The notes under the pieces: model-generated | Seen by the model: the letters and a program-made list of their open reading frames with translations, nothing else | What the model was told of the DNA's origin: nothing | The model's database searches: none | Shown: piece by piece, positions 44,480 through 53,959 of the stretch | Numbering within the stretch: the first letter of the stretch is position 1 | Layout of the letters: the number at the start of each line of letters is the position of its first letter | Source: Microdochium bolleyi | Lineage: Eukaryota; Ascomycota; Sordariomycetes; Xylariales; Microdochiaceae | Length of the DNA stretch: 64,000 nt | Direction of reading: 5' to 3' | Assembly (NCBI GenBank): GCA_001566295.1 | Contig: KQ964262.1 | Coordinates: forward strand, 310,001-374,000 | Made by a program: the position numbers and the translations under genes

Positions 44480-45252
44480 GGACACAGGGAAAGGGATCGG
44501 ACGTATTTACAAAGGGGGGTAGGCTTCTGGATCAGCCCATGCTCGGGCTCTTCAAGATTATGGGAGAGATCTGGAGATCGTGGTTTTATGGATGGTATCC
44601 AGCGCAACAACGAGGTCACAGCCTCCAGTCAACATCCGGTACTTATCGGAGGGCTGCACGTTCTTTCGTTCCCAGGTTATCTAGTTTTTTTACTGTGACT
44701 TTCCACCGCCAGTTGATGCTTCAAGAAACATCCCTGCGTGACTAGGGCTCCATAGCTCCTGACCATATGATCTTGGCGGTCAATCGCGAGGTACTGGTAA
44801 CTCTTGTGTGGACCGTGAAGTCCGCTGACCTCGACAAAGCTGAGTGGGTGTTTGCCAGCGAGTGTCTGCCTGTCCCAACCGCCTTGGACACAAGTCACAA
44901 CTCGTCTTGTTATTTTGTTAACGCAGAGTTCAGATACTGGCACAAAGGTCTGACCGGGCGCTAGACCCTTCTACTGAAATTGACCCCCTTTTAAGGCAAC
45001 TCACAGAGGCAGGTTCACGGAATTATTCTATTTGAGGCGGCGCGATTCTGGTACTGTAACTGCCATGCCTTTTATGTCTCAAGGGTATTTGATCTATTCA
45101 CGCCGCCAGAACCCCGTTGGGGTTGATTCGTCACAAGGGTATTCCAGCGCTATTTACGCCATGCCTTGTTCACGACTCGCCTGAAGGGCGGTGGGTCAAC
45201 AAGTCCCCCGGGTGGGTCGTTAGACTTTGTCCCAAGACTGCGGCCACCGACT
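44480..45252. other. Convergent intergenic region between MFS gene and ACR3
   Basis: No gene recognised. The right half holds direct repeats and a hairpin described separately. Confidence 0.5.
45080..45160. repeat. Imperfect direct repeat flanking a small hairpin downstream of ACR3
   Basis: CAAGGGTATT followed by TATTCACGCC (45080-45104) recurs as CAAGGGTATT then TATTTACGCC (45134-45160). Between the copies is the hairpin AACCCC-GTT-GGGGTT (45110-45124). The sequence GCCATGCCT lies just outside each copy (45062 and 45158). Confidence 0.8.
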
Positions 45253-46667
45253 CTACTTGTCCCAGTTCCACCGCTTGCCCACCCACTTGACCAGATACAC
45301 CAGGCCGAGCAGGACAGGAACCTCGATCAGAGGACCGACGGTAGAAGCCAGCGCCTGGTCGCTATGCGGGCCGAACGTGGCGACCGCAACGGCAATAGCA
45401 AGCTCGAAGTTGTTGCTCGCCGCTGTAAAGCTCTGGGTTGTCGCCAGGGCATATCCGAAGCCGCAGCGCCACGAGATCCACAGTGTGATGAAGAAGATGG
45501 CCACAAAGTAGATTACCAGCGGGACCGCGACGCGGCAGACAGACACGATCTGGTGGACGACCTGGTGGCCCTGGTACGCGAACAGCACGAGGATGGTGTA
45601 AAGCAGCCCGATTAGCGACCACGGAGCGACGAAGCGCAGGAACACGCGATCGTACCAGTCCGGGCCCGCAAGCTTGCGGAGCGCCAGCCGCGACACGAGC
45701 GCGGCTGCGAAGGGGATGCCGAGAAAAGCGGCGACGCTTGTTGCCACGGTGCTGTACGAGACGTCGAGCGGCCCGGAATCGCGGCTGATGATTCGGATGA
45801 AGAAGACGGCGAGTGGGGCAAACAGGACGATCTGGAGAATCGAGTTGATGGCTACCAGAATGGCGCAGTAGTCGTTGTCACCCCCAGCTAGGCCCGTCCA
45901 GATGAGGACCTTTTGACCATAAAAGTCAGCTTTTGAAACACGATGGGGAGAAGGCAAGGGGGTTGCTAAAAAGTGACCCACCATTGCGATACATCGTCCG
46001 AGTCCAACAAGAATGAGACCGCTGCGAAGCTCGGGCTTGTCCGGCAAGCACATCCATGCCAGAGCGAGCTAAAAGCCAGTCAGTACACACACCACCAAGC
46101 TATTTGACCTCGAGGGAATTAGGCGGTGCTCACCATGAGAAAAGGCGCCACGATCCAGTTCATGAACACACTGAAGAGGATCTGCTTCCAGATGCGCCGA
46201 TCGGCGAATACCTCGTGCAGTGACTCGTAGCGCACCTTGCAGAGGATGGGGTACATCATGACGAGTAAGCCCACCGCTTGAAGTATGTTAGTGCCTGACC
46301 TTGTGAAGCAACGCAAGGTAGGTGACCAAATAAGAAGATGCAGCCAGCTAGGGAGGAGCTCACCAATAGGGACTGACACGCCTACAAACTTGCCCTTGGC
46401 AAGCGCGTCTGCCGTCTGCGGTACGAAGTTTCCGAGAAGTACTCCGATGGCCATGGCGAGCAGAATCCACACAGCTAGAAAACGGTTCAACCAGCCAAGC
46501 GACTTGAAGGCTGACTGGTTCGCTCCTGAGGATGTGGGGGTTACTTGTTTCTCGATATCGCCAGCGGCTGGCGCTTGAGTCTCATGGTTTTGCACGGAAG
46601 GGCCTGATGGCCCCATAGCTCGTGAGAGTCCATACGGGCCGTCATTATTGCCTGAAGGTTTCGCCAT
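45253..46667 (-). CDS. acr3: Arsenite efflux permease ACR3
   Basis: Four exons on the minus strand (46667-46364, 46276-46134, 46068-45982, 45909-45253) give 396 residues, with an alternative ATG two codons upstream (46673). ACR3 (BART superfamily, 10 helices) exports As(III), and often Sb(III), across the plasma membrane. Conserved marks are LGWLNRFLAVWI in helix 1, the essential cysteine of helix 4 (Cys114 in MMYPILCKVRYE), GLGRCIAM, WTGLAGGDNDYCAILVA, TAASNNFELAIAVA and the helix-9 Glu374 in VGPLIEVPVLL. Introns 1 (87 nt) and 3 (72 nt) are multiples of three, stop-free and need AAG acceptors; removing them restores the conserved joins VPI-AVGLL and CIAM-VLIW. The gene is divergent from arsC with a shared promoter. 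Confidence 0.94.
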
Positions 46668-46673
46668 GTGCAT

Positions 46674-47206
46674 GGTATGAGGATACTGAGAAATGATGTT
46701 GCTGGTTTTGGGAGGAATGATGTCGGGGTGTGATAGGCATGTGTCGAATGTTGATGGGATGAAGAGCTGGAGTAGGTCTGTTGTGTCGTCCAGCTCCAGT
46801 ATTTATCTTGATGTTATGTTTTCATCTGCAAGCAAGAACCATCTGGCTACCAAATATTTCGTGGACCATTCTCTGTGGTCCTCTCAAGCCCAAAGTGGTT
46901 TAACCAATCAGAGACGCGGCGTGACATACTTTTACCCGCTCGTCTGCGACTACGGAATGTGGCAAGGGTATTCCGACCAATCAGAGACTGGGCATGACAT
47001 CTGCTCCTTTGCTTTTGACCACAATGCACACAGCACTTTTACGACCAATGCTGTGCTTTGCAATGTCCTCGTGGGTTCTACCTTGGGCTGTATTGATCAG
47101 CAGAAGTGTCAGTGCCAAGTCCGAGCACATTACTTTCATCCTTACGTCTTTGTGTTATCACTTCCAGCGACACTGCCGACTGCCCGACACTTGTCCCGTC
47201 TCCGAC
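46674..47206. promoter_or_regulatory. Shared divergent promoter of ACR3 and arsC
   Basis: 533 bp between the two start codons. It contains two 25-bp direct repeats with CCAAT boxes (46903-46927, 46976-47000), a third CCAAT at about 47045, and an inverted CGGAAT(N11)ATTCCG (46953-46975) overlapping a CAAGGGTATT copy. The compact, motif-dense layout suggests joint regulation of both genes. Confidence 0.6.
46903..47000 (+). repeat. Pair of 25-bp CCAAT/TGACAT direct repeats
   Basis: Copies at 46903-46927 and 46976-47000 are identical at 22 of 25 positions. Both begin ACCAATCAGAGAC and end GGC(G/A)TGACAT. The start-to-start spacing is 73 bp, about seven helical turns. Confidence 0.9.
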
Positions 47207-47656
47207 ATGCCTACCAAAGTCCTCATCCTCTGCACTGGCAACTCCTGCCGCAGCCACATGGCCGAGGGCATCCTCCGTGCCGCGGCCGGTGACCTGATCG
47301 AAGTGCACAGCGCAGGCTCCAAGCCAGCCGGCTTCGTCCACCCGAAGGCGATCCAAGTCCTCGCGGAGATCGGCATCGACATCAGCAAGCACACCTCCAA
47401 GCACCTCGACACCTTCCTCCACGCCAGCGACCCAGTTACGACTGTCATCACCGTCTGCGGCAACGTCGACCAGGTCTGCCCGTTCTTCCCCGGCCAGGTC
47501 AGCCGCCACCACTGGGGCTTCGACGACCCTGCGCACGCCCAGGGGAGTGACGAGCAGGTGCTGGCCGAGTTTCGCCGTGTGCGAGACGAGATTCGCCGCG
47601 TGTTCGAGGCGTACGCCGCAGGACTGCAGGACAGGAGAGCTGGCGAGCATAACTAG
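47207..47656 (+). CDS. arsC: Bacterial-type (LMW-PTP fold) arsenate reductase ArsC
   Basis: An intron-free frame of 149 residues from the ATG at 47207. It carries the low-molecular-weight phosphatase P-loop CTGNSCRS with Cys9-X5-Arg15. It also has the two extra cysteines of the thioredoxin-coupled ArsC relay, Cys84 and Cys91 (VCGNVDQVCPFFPG), with the same X6 spacing as Cys82/Cys89 of the staphylococcal enzyme. GFDDPA provides the general-acid Asp region. It should reduce As(V) to As(III), which the divergent ACR3 gene product exports. Most fungi with known arsenate reductases use the unrelated Cdc25/rhodanese-like Acr2, so the bacterial-type fold and lack of introns point to acquisition from bacteria, perhaps long ago (inference). 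Similar arsC genes occur in Aspergillus arsenic clusters. Confidence 0.93.
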   Translation: MPTKVLILCTGNSCRSHMAEGILRAAAGDLIEVHSAGSKPAGFVHPKAIQVLAEIGIDISKHTSKHLDTFLHASDPVTTVITVCGNVDQVCPFFPGQVSRHHWGFDDPAHAQGSDEQVLAEFRRVRDEIRRVFEAYAAGLQDRRAGEHN

Positions 47657-47873
47657 CGCTCACGCGATGTAGGAATACCAGTATGCGTTGCACAGTGTGA
47701 TGGAGACAGCTGCAGTCATAGAGAAGGTGCTACGGGCGATATGAAGAGTAGCAACGAGCTCGCCCAGTGCGCCAGGGAGATTGGTCCACCCGCAAGATTG
47801 GCCAAGGATCAAACATGTACAACGCAGATCGACCTGCATGTTTGAGAGCGTCTATTTGACAGGTATGGATTTA

Positions 47874-48632
47874 TCATAACGGGTTGAGGTGATCAAGATA
47901 GGAAAATAAGAAGCCAGTTTCCACACGGCAGCCATCCTGGCTCGCGTTGGGGCTCCGGAATCCGGGCCGCAGCCACATCACCATGGCTTTTTCGTCCAAG
48001 CCGTTGCCCTTCTGCCCAGTGATGATTTTGTATGCGTCTCTGCAGAGCATCGCCGATTCTCCGTCCTTGAGTTTGGGGAATGGGTTGCCCTTGCCTGACT
48101 CTCCAAGCTCAATGGCGTCCGCAAAGTCTACCAGAGAGTTGACGTGCCGGGAAAACTGACCGATGTATGTTGCTTCCTCTCGTGGAGGAGCTTCATCGTC
48201 CTTTTGAGGACACATGTTGCTTGGAAGTGCCCGCCTTGTCATGAGACCCCCTTGTTGTGGAGATTGCGGCAGCGGCAGGTCGTGGTCCAGTGATTGACAA
48301 TGTCCACGAAGTCCTGGGCAGGCCGTGATCCCGTCCTCTCCTGTACAGCCAAAGGTTTTCGCCTGGGGGCTAACTTTGACGGGCGCACCCTCAGAATGTT
48401 GGATCCCAGCACGACGCAGATCTGCTGTAAGTTGTTCAATCTTGGCAAGGGCCTGCTCCAACTGTTGTTGCGTCGATGTGAGCCTCGACTCGAGGGCTGT
48501 GATGCGGTCCTTGACTCTCTGTCGGTGCCGGCGCTGGTTGACGCGCACGCGGTCGGCCCTATTGGTAGTCGGGTTTGCCGACCACCTGGGGACAATGCCT
48601 GGCGGCGGCAGCTCTCTAGGTTTGGTGCTCAT
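47874..48632 (-). CDS. bZIP-like transcription factor next to the ars genes
   Basis: The likely product starts at MSTKPRELPPPG (ATG at 48632) and has 252 residues; the same frame is open to an ATG at 48986, but that extension looks non-coding. A basic region NRADRVRVNQRRHRQRVKDR runs into a leucine-zipper-like heptad segment (ITALESRLTSTQQQLEQALAKIEQL). The canonical bZIP core Asn-X7-Arg is imperfect: after the Asn of NQRRHRQRVK the +8 position is Val, a variant I recall in a fungal bZIP subgroup. The C-terminal half (GQFSRHVNSLVDFADAIELGESG, KAMVMWLRPGFRSP) resembles the conserved tail of such regulators. Its position beside arsC/ACR3 makes it the best local candidate regulator; Aspergillus ars clusters also carry a bZIP gene. 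No intron is needed. Confidence 0.75.
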   Translation of the reverse strand: MSTKPRELPPPGIVPRWSANPTTNRADRVRVNQRRHRQRVKDRITALESRLTSTQQQLEQALAKIEQLTADLRRAGIQHSEGAPVKVSPQAKTFGCTGEDGITACPGLRGHCQSLDHDLPLPQSPQQGGLMTRRALPSNMCPQKDDEAPPREEATYIGQFSRHVNSLVDFADAIELGESGKGNPFPKLKDGESAMLCRDAYKIITGQKGNGLDEKAMVMWLRPGFRSPNASQDGCRVETGFLFSYLDHLNPL

Positions 48633-48986
48633 CTCGTCGTCCACCCCGCGGGGCGCCGTCTGCCGGGTCCAGAAACACAACCTGCAGTGGTAGAGGCTGT
48701 GGCACGGTCCCGGCCAAGCCTGTAAAGGGACTGTGGTCTTGAGCTGAGCAAAAGGATCGGGGTCAAAAGCCCGCAGCGGACCCCAGGCAAATAACTCTGA
48801 AAGGCGTAGCGAGGGTTGTGGTGTACTCGACACCCAAGGCTGAGAGAGTGGACCAGTGGTCGTGGTCCAAACCCGAAGAGGATGGTTCGCAATCAAAGAA
48901 CAGGCCGCTTCGTCACTTCCGATAGGTGGTCCGAGGCAGCCTTCTCGTGCGCTTGGTTGGAAGCCAGACGAGCGGGTGTCAGGCAT

Positions 48987-49331
48987 CAGAACAACGTGCG
49001 CTCATCATGACCTTGGAGCTTACCTTCAGGTAAGTAAGGTACTTACCTTAAGTAAGCAGAAGTGGTGCTTGTCTGGATTGAGAGGGGCGAGTCATCCGCT
49101 TCCGAGTCACGTCATCTCACCTCTGTACTAGTCCCCATCAGGCAATTCTGTGATATGTCACCACCTGTGGATGCTCGTGGTTACAATTGACAGTGCATCT
49201 CCAGTGGAAGCAATCTTAGCAACCAAGGGCGAGCCCAAGTTCACATCTGGAAATGGCCCAGACATCAGGGGGATCTACTTCATCTCACTGTTTCCAACTT
49301 GTGAGCGAGAGGTGAATGCCCGGCTCGAAGG
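48987..49331. other. Divergent region between bZIP gene and MCT-like transporter gene
   Basis: It contains the half-site array listed next; otherwise no feature recognised. The stretch 48633-48986 is probably bZIP leader. Confidence 0.5.
49020..49055. promoter_or_regulatory. Array of five TTAC/GTAA half-sites upstream of the bZIP gene
   Basis: TTAC (49020), GTAA (49030), GTAA (49034), TTAC (49043) and GTAA (49052) fall in 36 bp. They form two small inverted repeats: TTACC-TTCA-GGTAA and GTAAG-GTA-CTTAC. Such half-sites are recognised by fungal AP-1/Yap-type bZIP proteins, suggesting regulator binding, possibly autoregulation. Confidence 0.5.
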
Positions 49332-50804
49332 ATGGACGACACCGAAGACGCAGCCGTCAGAGCCCAGCCAACTACGTTGGTACCGACCGTGCCGCCCCCA
49401 GACGGAGGATATGGCTGGGTCGTTGTCGGCGCATGTTTTATTCTCAACGGTTTCACTTGGGGTGCTACTTCGGTAAGTTTCGCAGCTGGCCCGGCGTTTC
49501 GGCAAGGCTGACCCCGTTGCGTAGTCATTCGGCGTCTACTTGACGGAATACATTGTGCTAGACCGATTTCCTGGAGCCAGGCCTCTCGAGTTCGGCTTCA
49601 TCGGCGGGCTCAACTTCAGCTGCGCCATGGCCGTTGCCCCTTTGGTCACGCATCTCGTCCGCAAGCTTGGCCTGCATGCCGTCATGCTTCCGGGCTGCGT
49701 TCTGCAGTCTCTCGGCTACTGCCTTGCTCCTCTTTCCACCCAGGTCTGGCATCTCTACCTGACACAGGGGGCGCTGGTCGGGGTCGGGATCGGCTTTGTT
49801 GTGGTACCGAGCACGGCGATTCTCTCGCAGTGGTTTTCGAAGAAGAGGAGCGTTGCAAATGGCATCAGTTCAGCCGGCTCGGGCGTCGGGGGAGCTGCAT
49901 TCACATGGGGAACGGCAGCAGTCATTCGCAACTTTGGTATCGACTGGGCACTTCGCATCACCGGGCTTGCCGCCTTCGTCGCCGTGCTCATCGCGACCCT
50001 CCTGCTCAGAGACCGGAACGAGCACATAAAACCCACCCAGGCAGCCTTTGACGTGGCACTCCTCCGTCGCACAGAGGTCATCTTGCTCCTCTGCTGGACA
50101 TTCACGAGCATGTTTGGGTACGTCACTCTGCTCTTCTCTCTGTCAGATTTTGGTCTGGCTGTGGGACTCTCCCGGTCGCAGGCGACCGACATCATTGGGT
50201 TTCTCCACGTCGGGACCGCTCTGGGACGGCCTATCATCGGCATTGCAAGTGACCGTTTCTCGCGCATCGTGACGGCCGGCTCGCTCACTCTCGCGTGCGG
50301 AGTCATCTGCTTTGCGTTATGGATACCCGCTCAGTCCTTCGCGCTCACTCTGGTCTTTGCCATTCCGTGCGGGGCCATCTTGGGGGTGTTTTGGATGGTA
50401 AGAAACCTTGCAGTATGCTTTTGGGTGCTTCCATAGATGAGATGCTGGCCCCCTTGATTACTAGCGCTAATTACGACTTATAGACTATCGGACCGCTGGT
50501 GGTAGAGGTAGGGGGCCTGAAGGAAACCCAGTCCTTGTTGTCTCTAGCCTGGGCTACCACGGTCATTCCATCGACTTGTGAGTAAATCAGAGCTATGATT
50601 CGTGCGGATTTTGCAAACCATTTAAACTGACACAACATGGAAGGTGCCGAGCCGATCGCATTGGTCTTGCGTGGTCTGTCATCCCCAAGGACCTATCTCT
50701 ACGCCCAATTATTTGCCGGATTCTCATACATGGTCGCCAGCATATTCATGTTTGTGCTTTGGAAGGCAACAAGACTCAAGATACGTTTCTCGAGTCCCTC
50801 ATAG
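49332..50804 (+). CDS. MFS monocarboxylate transporter-like protein (MCT/SLC16 family)
   Basis: Four exons (49332-49472, 49525-50397, 50484-50577, 50644-50804) give 422 residues. The MCT signature PPPDGGYGWVVVGACFIL sits at the start of helix 1. SFGVYLTEYIVLDRFPGARPLEFGFIGGL follows the first join. Later blocks are GIGFVVVPSTAILSQWFSKKRSVANGISSAGSGVGG (the RxxA-GI hallmark of fungal MCT-like carriers) and GRPIIGIASDRFSRI in the second half. The C-terminus ends in helix 12 and a short tail (WKATRLKIRFSSPS). The last intron requires an AAG acceptor. Fungal members often transport carboxylates, riboflavin or metabolites; the substrate is not assigned. It is divergent from the bZIP gene. Confidence 0.88.
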
Positions 50805-52521
50805 GATGTAGTTCTAGGCTGGTAAATGACGGCGCTAGCGCTCGGTTGATGTCTTACGTTCTTGAGTACGTCCCTACACCATCTGAAATCAAATGTGTAT
50901 GCGTCGACTTGAAGACTCTCTGTGCAATCAGGGAGGTGGGAGACAAGTAAAAGCAGCGATCAGAAGTCTCCAGAAGCCATTTAACAGCCCAGGGCGAAAG
51001 TGGGTATGTTGATGTCTCAAGATCAGACGTTTGAGCTTGGATGTTGGCTTGTCGGCAAAGCTATACGCCCGATTCACTGACAGTGCAAGACTCGTTGCTC
51101 ACGGTTATCAGGTAGTTGCTGTAGTCGACAGCTTGCCTAGCTTTGGAGTTCGCTCCAGCAGATTCCAAGCCAGGCGTAAATGCCGGTCTGTTCTGCCGTA
51201 CAACCACGTACCATCAATGGGAGCCGCTCTCGATCCCCCAAAGGCTGTCGTCACCTGGTATCTACCGCCGAACATGTGCTAATGTCGCGTATGTTTTGGG
51301 ATAGGGCTTCGGCTTGCTGTGCCGTCGTGTCGACAAAATGAGAGGTTTGGGTCGCAAAACAGGACGAAGCTTGGGCCGACGTCGATAAGCTTGTCGTCGA
51401 TGTTCCGAAACTTTTGGGCCGTAGTGCACGTTCCACAATGCACCCAGGGAATCGTCAGATCAGACGAGACAAGAAGGCTGACTGGGGACCTGAGACAAAG
51501 CTCGGATACCATTCCACGAGAACTTGAGGCAAAAAGGCTACTTAATACTATATCGGACGTATCGGTATCCTGGACGCAATTACGCTGCCGACTATACGGA
51601 GTATGTATGGTATTCTTTTCGAGTTAGCCCTCTCTTGGAAGGTGACTGCCCTTTGTCCACAGCTTTAATGACCGGGTGCGTGAACAAGGTTCTTCTGAAA
51701 CCCTGCCTCACGAGTCTTTGCAAGTGCAATTGTGCCAGCTCAGACCAGCGGGTTCCACGGACCAGTAAGAACTGGGCTCGATCCCTCTGGCAGAGCTGTT
51801 TACCTCCGACGATGTCGAAATCGCGCAATGCCAGCAAATCACGCGAGTCTGACCGTCCACGGGTCAGCGGCAGAACAAAAGCCGCGCGGGGGAAGCCCCG
51901 ATCCCAAGCGCGCTGTACGCGTGGCCCCCCCAAGCCTCAGCGAGGCGGCGGCGTCGTCGTCGTCATCGGGGCGTTTGAAGATAGGTGCCGGCCGTGCCGG
52001 TTTCCCGCCCTCGAGCCAAGGGGACCACGAAGCTAATGCAGCGTGCGCACCTCGCCGGGCCACTCAGCGCCGACGCTGCCGTCTGGAGTGGAGTGTGCAT
52101 GAGCGAACAAGCTTTGAGTTCTCCTCGAGCCACCCCTGGCTTTACGAGGCTTATTTCAGCTTGGCACCAGACCCCTGGCCTGGGAGGCGGCCTCCACCAA
52201 GGGAAAAGAAGGGGCTACCTGCCTCTGCCTGTGATGGAGAGGAGACGAAGCTGTATCTACTCCGCACGGCGGTCGACGCCTTCCCTTGACGCGACACGCT
52301 GCTCCGCATCCCGCGCACACACCGCTGGTCACGGGCTGGGCACCTCGCTGGCCCGGTGGCTGAGACGGAGGCAACCCTGCAGGGTCCAGAACGGGCCGGA
52401 GCTGGGCCCTTTAGCCAACGCGTCAGCTTCCCCCAAGTCGGAGCTGATGATGCAACCGCGCGGGCTGATGAGGGGTCGCCGAGGAGATGAAGCTCGTGGG
52501 AGGCCGGCGGGGAAGAGGGAC
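50805..52521. other. Gene-free stretch upstream of CipC
   Basis: 1.7 kb without a supported gene; overlapping open frames at 51.7-52.5 kb on both strands arise from GC-rich sequence and lack motifs. The right end is the CipC promoter. Confidence 0.5.
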
Positions 52522-52527
52522 TATAAA
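52522..52527 (+). promoter_or_regulatory. TATA box of the CipC gene
   Basis: TATAAA lies 166 bp upstream of the CipC ATG at 52688. Confidence 0.5.
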
Positions 52528-52687
52528 GCATGCCTGGTCCCCTCTTGAGCTCAGAGTCGTGACTGTTCGGCTCCCTTGATGTTGATCAAACAGAACATAA
52601 CAGTACTTGCCATCACGACGACATTTCACGACAGTCACGAGAAACGCACATAATTTTAGCCACACTTCCTCCACCTACACAGCAAAC

Positions 52688-53475
52688 ATGTTCGGATTCG
52701 GTAGGCACACCAACACTCTCCGCCCGTTCCCAATGGAACGACAATGCCCCGATTTTGGTCCAGTCTTGCTGACCATGGACGTGAAACAAACCACAGACGA
52801 GGGACGCGACCAGCGCGAGGCCGTCTACAACGGCGGCGAGGAGCACCAGAGCTCCTGGGGCCACGAGATCGTCGCGGGCGGCGCAGCCTTTGAGGCGATG
52901 CACCTGTGGGAGAACCACCAGCGGGCCGAGGGTATGTGACCAGTGACCCTCGCACCTCCCCTCTCGTCTCATCCAGCCATGGATGCAAAGCGACACATTT
53001 TGAACCCGCTCTCTCCCTCTCCTCCGCTCAGCATCCTAGAGTACATCCCGCTAATGACCGCGATAATTTCTGGGACATGAACAGGCCAGCAGGTTAGCCA
53101 CGGCTTCGCCAAGGAGGCCCTTGCGGCCTTTGCCGGCGCCGAGGTCGACAAGCTCTTCGAGACCAAGGGCCTCGACTTCATCGACCGCGAGAAGACCAAG
53201 CACGAGGCCCAGAAGCGCGCCGAGAACCTCTACGACCAGCAGTACGGCAACCAGGACCAGTGGAGCCCGTGAGTTTCTTCTTCTTCTTCTCTTCTCTCCT
53301 CTTTCCCTTCCCTTTTATCCTACAGGTTCGCAAAGACCTAGTCCCCCGCGACCCTCGTTGAAAGAAAACCTAATTGATACGAACACCGTGCTGATTATGG
53401 GACTATTTGGCCCCCGTGTTTCGCAGTGACTCGCAACCCCACGAGTACCACCGCGAGGAGCGCCGGGATTGGTAG
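52688..53475 (+). CDS. CipC-like stress/antibiotic-response protein
   Basis: Four exons (52688-52700, 52797-52931, 53085-53268, 53427-53475) give 126 residues. The first exon is only 13 nt (MFGFG). Splicing out the 96-nt stop-free intron restores the family start MFGFGDEGRDQREAVYNG, whereas reading through would insert 32 foreign residues. The core HEIVAGGAAFEAMHLWENHQRAEG, VSHGFAKEALAAFAGAEVDKLFETKGLDFIDREK and AENLYDQQYG matches CipC proteins (first described as concanamycin-induced in Aspergillus nidulans). These are abundant in hyphae and under stress, but have no known biochemical activity. The last exon adds PDSQPHEYHREERRDW. Cytosolic; no signal peptide. Confidence 0.92.
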
Positions 53476-53959
53476 TTATGCCTATGCAGATAGGATATAT
53501 GCTGTTCTAGCTAAGGGGGTTTGTTGATCAGACCCTCAGATCCAGCATAATGAGAAACTCTTTTATACCCACTGCTTTCCAGAGCTGATTCTTTCTACTA
53601 TTTCGTGTGTTCGGGTTATGCTGTCACACGGAGTGACTGTCACTCCTGGTGTGAACCATATGTAGTTTCGTCGTGCTGCGAGTAGTTGTGTCTGCTGTGC
53701 AAGTGGTGTTCTACAAGCGCAACGACCTCACAAGGTCCCCCAGGCTTCACTGGCAGCATCGACGTGCTCAGCGCTGGAGGGTGTGCATTGCCCATGAGTT
53801 CGCCTGAGGCGGTGCGTGCGAGCGCGGGGGTATCCAGGTCACAGTGGGGATCATATAGGCGAGTTCTGTCTTGCTGATCATTTCGCTACATATTTGTGAG
53901 AACACGAGCGCGAACTTTCTTGCCCTTTGCCCGAGCTCCAATGCCGAGGTACACTTCCA
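53476..53959. other. Convergent intergenic region
   Basis: It lies between CipC (+) and the Mrs2-type gene (-). Nothing recognised. Confidence 0.55.

Noticed and set aside
48633..48986. 118-codon N-terminal extension of the bZIP protein
   Set aside because: The extension has no domain features and the second Met (MSTKPRELPPPG) fits the usual short leader before a basic region.
51524..52548. Several 100-190-codon open frames on both strands upstream of CipC
   Set aside because: They overlap each other in a GC-rich segment with few stops and have no conserved pattern.
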